Origin: Pseudochryseolinea flava
GTDB lineage: Bacteria; Bacteroidota; Bacteroidia; Cytophagales; Cyclobacteriaceae
Assembly (NCBI RefSeq): GCF_003286915.1
Contig: NZ_QMFY01000012.1
Location: 62,001-126,000, forward strand
Length of the DNA: 64,000 nt
Reading direction: 5' to 3'
The notes beneath the pieces were generated by a model. It worked only from the letters and a program-made list of their open reading frames with translations, had not been told where the DNA came from and searched no databases. Each line of letters starts with the position of its first letter. Within the stretch, counting starts at the first letter, position 1. The translations under genes and the position numbers were made by a program. Below, piece by piece: positions 25,353 to 35,127 of the stretch.

Positions 25353-26960
25353 ATGACGATAAGAAAGATTTCAATATTGCTGCTGGTGATCGGAACACTT
25401 ACCGCGTGTGAAGATGTCGATCAGCCTTTGACAAACGATTATCCTGAGACAGCTTTCTGGAAAACACAGGATGAGGCCTTGGCGGCATTAACGGCCTGCT
25501 ATGAGAATATGTATCGCTCCGATTATTTTTTCGGTAATGAGGCCCTTAGTGATAACGCTTATAACAAAGGCAATGGTTTCGGAAACGTATCACAAATATC
25601 GAATGGTGGCTATGATGGCCGAACAGGACGTGTTGCTGAAGAATGGAGCTATCATTATTGGGGCATCAACAAGTGTAATTTAGTATTAGAGAATGCGGAT
25701 CGCGCTGTAACCGATGCTAATCTGCTGGCACGCATCAAGGCCGAAGCTCGTTTCATCAGAGCATTTCATCATTTTCAGCTTGCAACCTGGTACGGAGATG
25801 TACCATTGGTGAACAAGGTGCTAACATTGGCCGAGGCAAAGGTGATCACGCGAACGCCGCGCGCGCAGGTAATACAAAGCGTACTGGAAGAACTTGAAAT
25901 CGCCGAGGCCGATTTGCCTGTCGTCTATAGTGACGCCACGGATCGCGGACGCATTATTAAAGCAGCTGCGATTGCTTTGCGCGCACGTGTAAATCTTTAT
26001 GAGAGCAATTGGGAACAAGTTGTTCAAGACTGTGAAAAGTTGATCAATACAACGGATAATGGGGTGTTTACCCTCGTGCCGAGATATGAAAAGATTTTTA
26101 CACTTGATAACGAATATAACAAAGAGATTATTTTCGATTTGCAATATGGTGCAGCAAGGACGTACGATGCCCAGCGATTCTTTTTGCCACAGTCTGTAGG
26201 GAAATTGCGTTCAAACCTAGTGCCTTCCGAATCGCTGGTATCTGACTATGTGATGATCAATGGTAAGGGCATACATGATGCAGGCTCCGATTATGACGAA
26301 GAAAATCCCTATGAGAATAGAGATCCTCGGTTTAAGAAAACGATCATTCATCATGGCTCGAAGATCTATGATCTCGATGGCAAGTTACAGGAGATTCTTA
26401 CATACCCAGGTTCAACCCCATCACTCAACACAATTGAAAACCAAGTAGCATCGCCCAGCGGTTATTACTTTCGAAAGTATTACGATTCTACAGCTTCAAA
26501 TTTTAATTCTGGCATTAACCTGATTTTGATTCGCTATGCTGATGTACTACTGATGTATGCAGAAGCAAAACACGAATTAGGGCAGATGAACGCTGCGATT
26601 TGGGATAAAACCATTAAGCTCCTCAGACAACGTGCTGGATTCGATGAACCTGAAGCCCTTGAATTTGACGTAACGTTATCGAGTGATGACTTAAGGACGG
26701 TGATTAGAAGAGAACGTAGAACGGAACTTGCATTTGAAGGGCTTCACATTTACGATATCCGCCGATGGAAAACGATCGAGAGTGTCTTGAATGAACCTGT
26801 GAAAGGGATCAGGATTACCACCAACCAATTTCCAAAAGACGAAAATGGTAATATCCTTGTCGATAGGCGCGTTTTCTTACCGCGGCACTATTTCTGGCCG
26901 ATCCCTCAATACGAGATCGATCAGAATAAAAATCTTCTTCCCAATAATCCTGGATGGTAA
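25353..26960 (+). CDS. SusD/RagB-family glycan-binding lipoprotein
   Basis: A 535-residue surface lipoprotein that caps the SusC barrel and captures the glycan. The lipobox TLTACEDVD puts the lipidated cysteine at residue 19. The SusD N-terminal region shows AFWKTQDEALAALTACYENMY and the C-terminal part RYADVLLMYAEAKHELGQ and RRERRTELAFEGLHIYDIRRW, all signature blocks. I chose the ATG at 25353, 10 bp after the SusC stop. The same frame is open upstream to 25194 but would overlap SusC and remove the signal peptide from the N-terminus. Confidence 0.95.
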   Translation: MTIRKISILLLVIGTLTACEDVDQPLTNDYPETAFWKTQDEALAALTACYENMYRSDYFFGNEALSDNAYNKGNGFGNVSQISNGGYDGRTGRVAEEWSYHYWGINKCNLVLENADRAVTDANLLARIKAEARFIRAFHHFQLATWYGDVPLVNKVLTLAEAKVITRTPRAQVIQSVLEELEIAEADLPVVYSDATDRGRIIKAAAIALRARVNLYESNWEQVVQDCEKLINTTDNGVFTLVPRYEKIFTLDNEYNKEIIFDLQYGAARTYDAQRFFLPQSVGKLRSNLVPSESLVSDYVMINGKGIHDAGSDYDEENPYENRDPRFKKTIIHHGSKIYDLDGKLQEILTYPGSTPSLNTIENQVASPSGYYFRKYYDSTASNFNSGINLILIRYADVLLMYAEAKHELGQMNAAIWDKTIKLLRQRAGFDEPEALEFDVTLSSDDLRTVIRRERRTELAFEGLHIYDIRRWKTIESVLNEPVKGIRITTNQFPKDENGNILVDRRVFLPRHYFWPIPQYEIDQNKNLLPNNPGW

Positions 26961-26990
26961 ATATTATTTCACTCGAAAAATAACATTGAT

Positions 26991-28148
26991 ATGAATACCC
27001 AAAAATATTTGACATGGCTTTTCATGTTTGTCGCTTTACTCGGAATCCAAGCGTGCGACGATGAAAAATCACTCAACTTAAACGTAACGGAAGTAAAGAA
27101 CCTCTACTCCCCCGACGATAATCTTTCTATTGCTTTAAAACCTGAGCTCGAGCTGACGCAAGAGTTTGAGTGGGACAAAGCTTACGCTGAAGATGGTTCG
27201 CTCGTGCTGTATGAGGTGGCCTTTGATCAAGTGGATGGTGATTTTTCTGATCCGATCTTCAAAGTTGTATCGGACGGGAATGGACAGCAGACCAAGGTTA
27301 GTATATCGCATGGAGACTTGAATCGAATGGCAAAAATGGGCGGCGCTGAGTCGTTTGTTCCAAAGAAATTTAAATGGACTGTTTTTTCTACGAAGGGTGA
27401 TAACATGGTGAAGGCTGCAATGGATCGTACCATCGAGTTGGAACGACCTTTTGGTTTCGAAGCAATTCCAGGTGTAGTGTATATCACGGGGTCGGCAACG
27501 GAAGGTGGAACTGATTTAGCAGCCGCGAAAACAATGAGACCACTTGCAGCCGGCGTGTTCGAAATCTATACGAAGCTCAAAGCAGGTACTTATAAATTTG
27601 TGGATGCAAAAACAGGAACACCGAATTCTTTCTTTATCACCAATAGTAACGGTGCTAAGGTTGTTGGTGAAGACGGAGAAAATACGTTTGAAGGTGACGA
27701 GAAAATCCATCGCATTAAACTTGATTTTAATACTGGCGCGGTCAATGTAGTCGAAGTTAAATATGTAGGATTTTGGTACTGCTGGGAAAATAAAATCATG
27801 TGGGAACTCGGTTATGCAGGAGATGGCGAATGGCGCGTAGATGATGTTACCGTAAACCTTACTGCTGTGCCTTGGGGACTTGAGGAACGTCATAAATACA
27901 AGATGATCATCAACGATGGTGAAGGAGATTTAGAAGAATGGTGGGGCTACAAAGACAATGATAGTCCGAGTCAAGATGGTAAATACGGAACAGCGCCAGC
28001 GGAATATTTCCATTCCTATAAGGTTAGTGGTGATCAATGGGCTAATGCTTGGAAGTTGGATCGGAATGCTATTCAGGGTAAACAGGTTGATTTTATCCTG
28101 AGCTTCAACGGCGCAACACCTTATCACATGAACTACGTGATCAAATAG
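26991..28148 (+). CDS. SusE/SusF-like outer-membrane glycan-binding lipoprotein
   Basis: A 385-residue lipoprotein (lipobox LLGIQACDDE, cysteine at residue 22). An N-terminal SusE-type Ig-like domain (NLYSPDDNLSIALKPELELTQEFEW, in two parts) is followed by beta-sandwich modules rich in tryptophan (FWYCWENKIMWELGY, EEWWGYKDNDSP), suited to binding sugar rings. SusE/F proteins hold polysaccharide at the cell surface but are not enzymes. It follows susD after 30 bp and precedes the GH76 gene by 24 bp. Confidence 0.82.
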   Translation: MNTQKYLTWLFMFVALLGIQACDDEKSLNLNVTEVKNLYSPDDNLSIALKPELELTQEFEWDKAYAEDGSLVLYEVAFDQVDGDFSDPIFKVVSDGNGQQTKVSISHGDLNRMAKMGGAESFVPKKFKWTVFSTKGDNMVKAAMDRTIELERPFGFEAIPGVVYITGSATEGGTDLAAAKTMRPLAAGVFEIYTKLKAGTYKFVDAKTGTPNSFFITNSNGAKVVGEDGENTFEGDEKIHRIKLDFNTGAVNVVEVKYVGFWYCWENKIMWELGYAGDGEWRVDDVTVNLTAVPWGLEERHKYKMIINDGEGDLEEWWGYKDNDSPSQDGKYGTAPAEYFHSYKVSGDQWANAWKLDRNAIQGKQVDFILSFNGATPYHMNYVIK

Positions 28149-28172
28149 AATTAACTGACTGATTAGAAGATC

Positions 28173-29330
28173 ATGAAACTAAAAATAAGTAGTACGATAT
28201 TTCTCGGCACGCTGATTTGCCTGTCGTGTCTTCAATATGACGAAGACAAGCCACAGCCTGCAGTAGAAGAACCTGAGTACGTGTTCGAGTGGGATGCTAT
28301 TGCAGACAGTGCAACAAGCATGGGGCTGAATCAAAACTTTTGGCATGGCGAGAAATTTTACAGCAATGCGAGCCCAAGCGATGGTAACTTCAATTACTGG
28401 CCACAGGCACATGCATTAGATGTTTTGATAGACGCATACATTCGAACCAATGATGCAAACTATAAGACATATATGGACGACTGGTTTGTAGGTGTGAAGA
28501 TCAAGAACGGAAATCGATTCACAAATCATTTCTATGATGACATGGAGTGGAATGCGTTGGCCATGCTACGGGCATACAAAGCCACTAAAGATGACAAGTG
28601 GTTGGACGAAACACTCATTGTTTGGGAAGATATCAAAACAGGTTGGAACGAAACGATGGACGGCGGCATTGCTTGGAAGAAAGATCAGTTGTACTATAAG
28701 AATACGCCGGCAAATGCGCCAGCTTGTATTTTAGCCGCACGACTTTACCGCGAAAGAGGTTTACAAGATGATCTTGACTGGGCGAAAAAGATTTACGCTT
28801 GGCAAAAAAGTAAATTGGTTGAACCTGCAACAGGTCTGGTGTACGACGGGATGAACAGCAATGGAGATGGTCAAGTACAAAAAGATCCAGGATGGAGGTT
28901 TGCTTATAATCAAGGTACTTTTATTGGTGCCGGCTTGGAATTGTATGCAATAACAAAACAATCTGTGTATCTCCAAGATGCCATCAAGACAGCCAACAAC
29001 ATGATTGCTGATGTCGTGATGTCACCGGGAGGAATTATGCGACCAGGAGATAATGGCGATGGAGGTCTTTTCAACGGCATTGGTGTACGCTACTTGTGTC
29101 TGTTGTTGCAAAACAGTGGCGTGGGTTCGTCTGCGCGAGAGAAATATGTTAATTACCTGCGAAACAATGCCGAAACACTTTGGCTAAAAGGCACGGACCA
29201 CGGTAAAGTGATTTTTAATTCCAACTGGACTACATTGCCAGGCGCTACAGGCTACCTCAATCCACAACTTAGCGGTTGTATGTTGATGGAAGCTATGGCA
29301 GTTTTGGAAAGTAAAAACTATCTTGACTAA
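28173..29330 (+). CDS. GH76 endo-alpha-1,6-mannanase, lipoprotein
   Basis: A 385-residue GH76 enzyme predicted to cut the alpha-1,6-mannan backbone of yeast-type mannan. The N-terminal signal has cysteines at 16 and 19 (LICLSCLQ), so it is probably a lipoprotein at the cell surface. The family's adjacent catalytic aspartates are present as Asp122-Asp123 in NHFYDDMEWNALAML. Other family blocks are NYWPQAHALDVLIDAY and FAYNQGTFIGAGLELY. The stop codon directly abuts the GH125 start codon, so translation is probably coupled. Confidence 0.9.
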   Translation: MKLKISSTIFLGTLICLSCLQYDEDKPQPAVEEPEYVFEWDAIADSATSMGLNQNFWHGEKFYSNASPSDGNFNYWPQAHALDVLIDAYIRTNDANYKTYMDDWFVGVKIKNGNRFTNHFYDDMEWNALAMLRAYKATKDDKWLDETLIVWEDIKTGWNETMDGGIAWKKDQLYYKNTPANAPACILAARLYRERGLQDDLDWAKKIYAWQKSKLVEPATGLVYDGMNSNGDGQVQKDPGWRFAYNQGTFIGAGLELYAITKQSVYLQDAIKTANNMIADVVMSPGGIMRPGDNGDGGLFNGIGVRYLCLLLQNSGVGSSAREKYVNYLRNNAETLWLKGTDHGKVIFNSNWTTLPGATGYLNPQLSGCMLMEAMAVLESKNYLD

Positions 29331-30752
29331 ATGAATCGTAACGAATTTTTAAAACAAGCAGGAGTGATTAGCACCGGGTTGCTGTTCACAAACATCCAGG
29401 CCTTCGGATTTGGCGACAACTATGTATCGCAAAGACCAGCGGTGGGCTCAAGAAATTTTTCAAGTCCTGCGGTTGAAAAGGCAATTGTGGAGTTTAAGAG
29501 CAAAGTGAAAGATCAGGAGCTTGGCTGGCTTTTTGAAAACTGTTTCCCGAATACATTAGATACAACGGTATTCGTAAAAGCGAAAGGTGCCAAACCGGAT
29601 ACGTATGTGATCACCGGCGACATCGATGCCATGTGGCTTCGTGACAGTACCGCTCAGATGTGGCCGTATTTGCCGATGATGAAATCTGATGCAGGGTTAC
29701 AAAACTTAATTGCTGGGATGATCAACCGTCAAACAAAATGCATTCTCAAAGATCCTTATGCAAATGCGTTTTACGACGACGAATCTAAGCAAGGCGAATG
29801 GAAAAATGATGTCACTGACATGAAGCCTGGTATACATGAGCGTAAGTGGGAGATCGACTCGTTATGTTATCCCATTCGTTTGGCGTATCACTATTGGAAA
29901 GAGACGAATGATCGCACACCTTTCGATGGCGAATGGAAGAAAGCAATAGAGACAACACTCCGTGTATTCAAGGAGCAACAACGCAAGGACGGCCAAGGTC
30001 CTTATACATTCCAACGTAACACGGCTTGGGCAACGGATGGGGTACCGCTCGGAGGTTATGGTTATCCTGTGAAGCCAGTGGGATTGATTTGCTCGATGTT
30101 CCGCCCGAGTGACGACGCAACAATTTACCCTTTCCTTATTCCTGCGAACTTTTTTGCAGTTGTTAGTTTAAAACAAGCCAGCGAAATGGTGAAGGCTATT
30201 TCGAATGATTCATCACTCTCAACTTCTCTTGCTGCACTTGCACAAGAAGTAGAAGCGGCCCTTAAAGCGCATGCGATCATCGATCATCCTACCTATGGAA
30301 AGGTCTATGCGTACGAAGTAAATGGTTTCGGAAGCTTTAACTTAATGGATGACGCGAATGTGCCAAGCTTATTGGCGTTGCCGTATCTGAGTGCTGTAAA
30401 AGTTGACGATCCGATTTACCAGAACACGAGAAAGTATTTGTTGTCAGAAAACAATCCATTCTTCTTCAAAGGCAAAGCAGGTGAAGGTATTGGCGGTCCT
30501 CACGTAGGTATCGATATGATTTGGCCATTGAGCATTATTATACGCGGATTGACCAGTACGAATGAGCAGGAGATCAAGCAGTGCGTTCAAATGTTGAAAC
30601 GTACACATGGCGGCACAGGCTTTATGCATGAAGCCTTTCATAAAGATGACGATAAGAAGTATACACGCAAGTGGTTTGCGTGGGCAAATACCATATTTGG
30701 GGAGTTCCTATGGCATACCTTTAAGACGAACCCTTCGTTGTTGGTAGCGTAA
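29331..30752 (+). CDS. GH125 exo-alpha-1,6-mannosidase
   Basis: A 473-residue GH125 (former DUF1237) enzyme. The signature TGDIDAMWLRDSTAQMWPYL lies at about residues 98-117, with RKWEIDSLCYPIRLAY further on and the C-terminal HEAFHKDDDKKYTRKWFAWANTIFGE, quoted here in its parts HEAFHKDD and TRKWFAWAN. The N-terminus (NRNEFLKQAGVISTGLLF) resembles a membrane-targeting or Tat-like leader without the twin arginine. It should release mannose from alpha-1,6-manno-oligosaccharides made by GH76, most likely in the periplasm. Confidence 0.92.
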   Translation: MNRNEFLKQAGVISTGLLFTNIQAFGFGDNYVSQRPAVGSRNFSSPAVEKAIVEFKSKVKDQELGWLFENCFPNTLDTTVFVKAKGAKPDTYVITGDIDAMWLRDSTAQMWPYLPMMKSDAGLQNLIAGMINRQTKCILKDPYANAFYDDESKQGEWKNDVTDMKPGIHERKWEIDSLCYPIRLAYHYWKETNDRTPFDGEWKKAIETTLRVFKEQQRKDGQGPYTFQRNTAWATDGVPLGGYGYPVKPVGLICSMFRPSDDATIYPFLIPANFFAVVSLKQASEMVKAISNDSSLSTSLAALAQEVEAALKAHAIIDHPTYGKVYAYEVNGFGSFNLMDDANVPSLLALPYLSAVKVDDPIYQNTRKYLLSENNPFFFKGKAGEGIGGPHVGIDMIWPLSIIIRGLTSTNEQEIKQCVQMLKRTHGGTGFMHEAFHKDDDKKYTRKWFAWANTIFGEFLWHTFKTNPSLLVA

Positions 30753-30935
30753 GAAATTGTTCTGGGTTTATTTGGTAATTGGTTTAGGGGCTTTCGAGTC
30801 CCTTCACCAACCTCCCTGTCTAAAAAATACTTAGCCCTTATTTACTGGCTACGAAAGTAGATTTCGTTGACGTTGCTCAATAGCAGCATCATGAAATTGC
30901 TATGTTCTTTTTTTACTACACCAACCTAATAAACT

Positions 30936-32316
30936 ATGAAAACAAAATTGACTTCTGTCCTTTTGTGCATCTTACTGATGATGACACATCGCGACGTGTT
31001 CGCACAATTCACACGCGACGAAGCGAAAGTGGCGATGCAGTGTTTTAACAATGAGTTCTACAATCAATATGGAACCTATGGCAATTCGTTTAAGGCGATG
31101 TATTACGCGAATACGAATAGACACTCTCGGCAAGATTTCTGGCGCGAAATCGAAGCCATAGAAACATTGATCGACGCTTATCAGACGAATAACGATGCCG
31201 ATTTCAAAAATAAGATTCGCTACCTGTATCATGGGCATTCGCGATGGTTATGGAACCACATGGCCCAACAACATTTACAACGACGACATCATTTGGGGAG
31301 CATTGATGGCCATTCGTTCATTTGCAATTTTTAATGACGGTGCGATGAAAGACATGGCGATCAATAATTTTAATCTGGTGTGGAACAGAGGATGGGACAC
31401 GGCACTTGGTGGTGGCATATGGTGGACAACGGATAAAACCTCGAAGAATGCTTGTGTCAATGCGCCGGCAGCAATTTGTGCCATGCTGATCTACTATGCT
31501 ACAGGCGATACATCCTATCGAACAAAAGCGAGGATGATCATGAACTGGATGAAGTCACGTCTTTACGATGCGAATACAGGTGAAGTGAAAGGTGCGATAA
31601 ACGCGGCTGGTGTGATTACAGAAGGCTCACGAACCTATACCCAAGGATGTTTTATAGGCGCGGCAAGTGAATTACAGAAGTATTTTGCGAGTGAAAATTG
31701 GATCGCGCTGGCAGTCAAGGCAACGGACTACGCAAAGAACGTGATGTCAAATGCGCAGGGACTTCTTCCTGATGAGTATTGTGGTAGTGATGATTGTCCG
31801 GGATTCAAGAGTATTTTTGCGCGGTGGGTTTGCAAATTTGTGAAGGATCAAAATCGTGTTTCATCTTATGGTGCTTGGCTAGATTACAATGCGAAAGAAG
31901 CCTGGCGTTATCGAAATTCTAAAGGATTGATGTGGGCGCAGTGGTGGCGAAGAACGCCAGACGGATTTCTGACCTCATGGGAGACAGCAAGTGGTGTGTC
32001 GATGATGAATTGTGTGTTTCTTTATCGCACGGGTAACACCGTGTCGCGTGAGGCAACGGAGGAGCTAAGCGCAGACAACGAGCGTATAAATGTATTCAGT
32101 GTTTTTCCAACGCGTACAAGTTCCTTGCTCACGATCGAAACGTCGCCATCTTTTCAGCGTGGTCCTTTTCAGATCACGGCGGCAGATGGCACACCAGTCC
32201 GTACAATTAAGGATCATCATAATCCCATCGATATATCAAATCTTGCCAATGGGCTCTACTTCATCAGCATTCAACAGGGTGGTGGGAAAGTGGTGAAGAA
32301 GTTCATTAAAGAATAG
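30936..32316 (+). pseudogene. second GH76-family gene with T9SS sorting domain, frameshifted
   Basis: Two overlapping frames make up one GH76 gene. Frame one (30936-31334) has a signal peptide (LLCILLMMTHRDVFAQ) and the family start up to KIRYLYHG. The second frame (to 32316) continues with RDGYGTTWPNNIYNDDIIWGAL, including the catalytic Asp pair at 31282-31287, and ends in a T9SS sorting domain (VFPTRTSSLLTIE ... KVVKKFIKE). Removing one G from GGG at 31233-31235 restores a single frame reading YHGIRDGYGTTW. The gene is therefore broken by a +1 change, or the base is a sequencing error. If intact, it would be a secreted mannanase of about 459 residues complementing the lipoprotein GH76. Confidence 0.85.
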
Positions 32317-32518
32317 CGCGCGATAGGAAAGGAAAGTGCAATGATCGTTGATGATTGCCGCCGGAAAGTTCCCGTTGAGCTCAACATTCTTGCACTTTTC
32401 TATCCCTTTTTTGAAAGGCTTGCGCGTTGCTTTCGATTTGCCGTACTTTGTGCGTTGTAGATGTTTGAAGTGGACGTAACTGCTTGACATCGAATTAACT
32501 GAATCGATATAAACGCGA
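32317..32518 (+). promoter_or_regulatory. possible structured leader and promoter of nadA
   Basis: The 202-bp gap contains AAAGTGCAA (32333-32341) and TTGCACTTT (32391-32399) as long-range complementary arms, with a 12-bp palindrome GTTGAGCTCAAC between them. TACTTTG near 32444 resembles a -7 element one base short. If that is the promoter, the hairpin would lie upstream of the transcript. Function is uncertain. Confidence 0.25.
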
Positions 32519-33529
32519 ATGGTACTGAACGAAATCGAAGCAAAAGCAGCCAGTAAGCTCATCCAGAAGGGCTATTTGGATATTCCTATTCCCTCAGGAC
32601 TCGACGTGGTCGCTGAAATAAATCGCCTAAGAAAAGAGAAGAACGCGGTTATTCTCGCGCATTATTATCAAACGGGTGACATTCAAGACATCGCTGATTA
32701 CGTCGGTGATAGTTTAGGTTTGTCGCAGCAAGCCGCGTCGACCACAGCAGATCTGATTGTTTTCGCGGGTGTCCATTTCATGGGAGAGACCGCGAAGATT
32801 CTAAACCCATCGAAGAAGGTTGTAATCCCTGATCTTAAAGCGGGATGTTCTCTCGCCGAATCGGCAGAGCCAAATGCATTCAGAGCATTTCGTGAAGCGC
32901 ATCCGGATCATGTCGTTATCACCTACATAAATTGTAGCGCAGAAATTAAAGCGATGAGTGACATCATTTGTACGTCTGCAAATGCTGAAAAGATTGTCAA
33001 TTCTGTTCCATTAGACAAACCAATCATTTTCGCACCAGATAAAAATCTCGGACGCTATTTGATTAAGAAAACTGGTCGCGACATGTTGTTATGGGAGGGT
33101 GCTTGCATCGTTCACGAAGCGTTCGCAATCGACAAACTTTTAGAACTCCATAAGCAACACCCGACTGCAAAAATTATCGCGCATCCTGAGTCCGAAGATC
33201 ACTTGCTGAAGGTTGCGCATTACATCGGGTCGACAACAGGCATGATCAATTTTGTGAAGAACGATTCTAGCCAAGAATATATTGTTGCTACCGAGGCCGG
33301 CATTCTTCATCAGATGCTGAAGGAGGCACCTCAGAAATCATTCATCCCTGCGCCAAGTCATGAAGATAATACGTGTGCGTGTAGTGAGTGCGCCTTTATG
33401 CGCCTGAACACCATGCAGAAATTGTATTTGTGTTTACGTTACGAATCGCCGGAGATTCATGTAGACGAAGCTATTCAGCGCAAGGCACTTCTTCCTATTC
33501 AGCGCATGCTGGAGATTTCCAAAAGCTAA
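32519..33529 (+). CDS. nadA: quinolinate synthase NadA
   Basis: NadA condenses iminoaspartate with dihydroxyacetone phosphate to quinolinate, using a [4Fe-4S] cluster. The 336-residue protein has [19 protein letters not shown] near residue 45 and the three cluster cysteines: Cys110 in KAGCSLAES, Cys in [11 protein letters not shown] (about 197) and one of the C-terminal group [11 protein letters not shown] (about 281-288). [12 protein letters not shown] is also typical. nadB follows after 3 bp and supplies the iminoaspartate, so the two act as a pair in NAD synthesis. Confidence 0.97.
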   Translation: MVLNEIEAKAASKLIQKGYLDIPIPSGLDVVAEINRLRKEKNAVILAHYYQTGDIQDIADYVGDSLGLSQQAASTTADLIVFAGVHFMGETAKILNPSKKVVIPDLKAGCSLAESAEPNAFRAFREAHPDHVVITYINCSAEIKAMSDIICTSANAEKIVNSVPLDKPIIFAPDKNLGRYLIKKTGRDMLLWEGACIVHEAFAIDKLLELHKQHPTAKIIAHPESEDHLLKVAHYIGSTTGMINFVKNDSSQEYIVATEAGILHQMLKEAPQKSFIPAPSHEDNTCACSECAFMRLNTMQKLYLCLRYESPEIHVDEAIQRKALLPIQRMLEISKS

Positions 33530-33532
33530 TCT

Positions 33533-35101
33533 ATGCCGCAAACAGACGTATTGGTGATCGGTTCAGGAATTGCCGGTCTTTCATTTGCCATTAAAATGGC
33601 GACAAGTTTTCCAGAATTAACGGTAACGATCATCACTAAGTCTGGTGATAGTGAATCCAATACGAAGTATGCTCAAGGTGGAATTGCTGTCGTCCTTGAC
33701 GAGTTGAAAGATTCGTTCGACAAACACATAGCGGATACGTTGCGCGCGGGTGACGGACTATGCGATCGCGACATCGTAGAGTCGGTTATCAAGGAAGGAC
33801 CACAGCGATTGGAAGAGATCATGAGCTGGGGTGTTTCGTTCGATGTAGATGACGCTGGAAATCTCGCGCTCGGAAGGGAAGGTGGTCATACAGCAGAACG
33901 CATTATCCATTACAAAGACATCACGGGGTGGCAAATAGAAAAAAGTCTTCTGCATCATGTTAGTAGATTGCCAAACATTAAGGTGTTGCCCCATCACTTT
34001 TCTCTTGATCTTATTACCGAGCACCAATTCAAGCAAAAGATCGTTAGGCCTCAACCCGGCATCACGTGTTATGGTGCTTATGTGATGGATCAACAAACCT
34101 GTAAGATCGAAAAGTTTCTTTCGAAGGTGACAGTGCTCGCGACTGGTGGCTGCGGTCAAGTTTATCGAACAACAACGAACCCGACCATAGCGACAGGCGA
34201 TGGCGTGGCGATGGCTTATCGCGCCATGGCCAGTGTGAAAGAGATGGAATTTATTCAATTTCATCCGACTGCTTTTTATTCAGTAGATGATAATCCGGCG
34301 TTTCTAATCACGGAGGCAATTCGAGGATTCGGTGCTTACCTTCGTAATAAGTCAGGCGAGCGTTTTATGTTTCGATATGATGAACGCGCAGAATTGGCGT
34401 CTAGGGATATCGTTGCGCAAGCTATCGACAACGAACTGATTACCTCCGGAAATGAATGTGTATTTCTCGATTGTACACACTTAAATAAAGATGAACTGAT
34501 TGCCAAATTTCCAAATATTTATGAGAAGTGCCTGGAGAAAGGAATTGACATCACAAAGCAATTAATTCCTGTAGCGCCGGCAGCGCATTATCAATGCGGC
34601 GGTATTGAAGTTGACAAAGCTGGACGGACAACGTTAAATAACTTGTATGCTTGTGGAGAGTGTGCAAGAACGGGGCTGCATGGTGCGAATAGACTTGCCT
34701 CAAACTCACTGTTAGAAGCAATTGTGTATGCTGATCGTTGTTACAAAGACATTAAGGACAGGATAGCGTCAATAGAGATGGCGACAGACATTCCGGATTG
34801 GGACGCCGTTGGGACACTCGTGCCGCGTGAGCAGATTTTGATCACACACAATCAAAAGGAACTACGCTCATTGATGAGTGACTACGTTGCTATTGTGCGT
34901 TCCAATGAACGTTTGGAACGTTCTCTAAAACGCGTCGACTTGATGTATCACGAAACGGAAAAGCTTTATGACAAGGCGGTGTTGTCACCTCAGCTTTGTG
35001 AGCTTAGAAACTTGATCACCATTGCATTTTTGATTATCAGACAGTCGATTCAACGAAAGGAAAATCGTGGCGGGTTTTATAACGTCGACTTAGTGCAGTA
35101 G
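33533..35101 (+). CDS. nadB: L-aspartate oxidase NadB
   Basis: A 522-residue FAD enzyme that oxidises L-aspartate to iminoaspartate for NadA. The FAD-binding motif VIGSGIAGLSFA is at residues about 7-18, KYAQGGIAVV at about 46-55, FIQFHPTAFY at about 240-249, and the C-terminal CGECARTGLHGANRLASNSL block is present. It belongs to the succinate dehydrogenase/fumarate reductase flavoprotein family; the size and the nadA neighbour settle the assignment. A nadC gene is not in the window. Confidence 0.97.
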   Translation: MPQTDVLVIGSGIAGLSFAIKMATSFPELTVTIITKSGDSESNTKYAQGGIAVVLDELKDSFDKHIADTLRAGDGLCDRDIVESVIKEGPQRLEEIMSWGVSFDVDDAGNLALGREGGHTAERIIHYKDITGWQIEKSLLHHVSRLPNIKVLPHHFSLDLITEHQFKQKIVRPQPGITCYGAYVMDQQTCKIEKFLSKVTVLATGGCGQVYRTTTNPTIATGDGVAMAYRAMASVKEMEFIQFHPTAFYSVDDNPAFLITEAIRGFGAYLRNKSGERFMFRYDERAELASRDIVAQAIDNELITSGNECVFLDCTHLNKDELIAKFPNIYEKCLEKGIDITKQLIPVAPAAHYQCGGIEVDKAGRTTLNNLYACGECARTGLHGANRLASNSLLEAIVYADRCYKDIKDRIASIEMATDIPDWDAVGTLVPREQILITHNQKELRSLMSDYVAIVRSNERLERSLKRVDLMYHETEKLYDKAVLSPQLCELRNLITIAFLIIRQSIQRKENRGGFYNVDLVQ

Positions 35102-35127
35102 GTGTTTTGCACCTTATTGAATGTCAT

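Noticed and set aside
31233-31235. Programmed frameshift in GH76
   Set aside because: There is no slippery heptamer or downstream stimulatory structure that I can see; mutation or error is simpler.
31195-32316. Separate GH76 gene starting at 31195
   Set aside because: The frame begins without a signal peptide and its first residues are noise; the family sequence continues from the preceding frame, so it is one broken gene.
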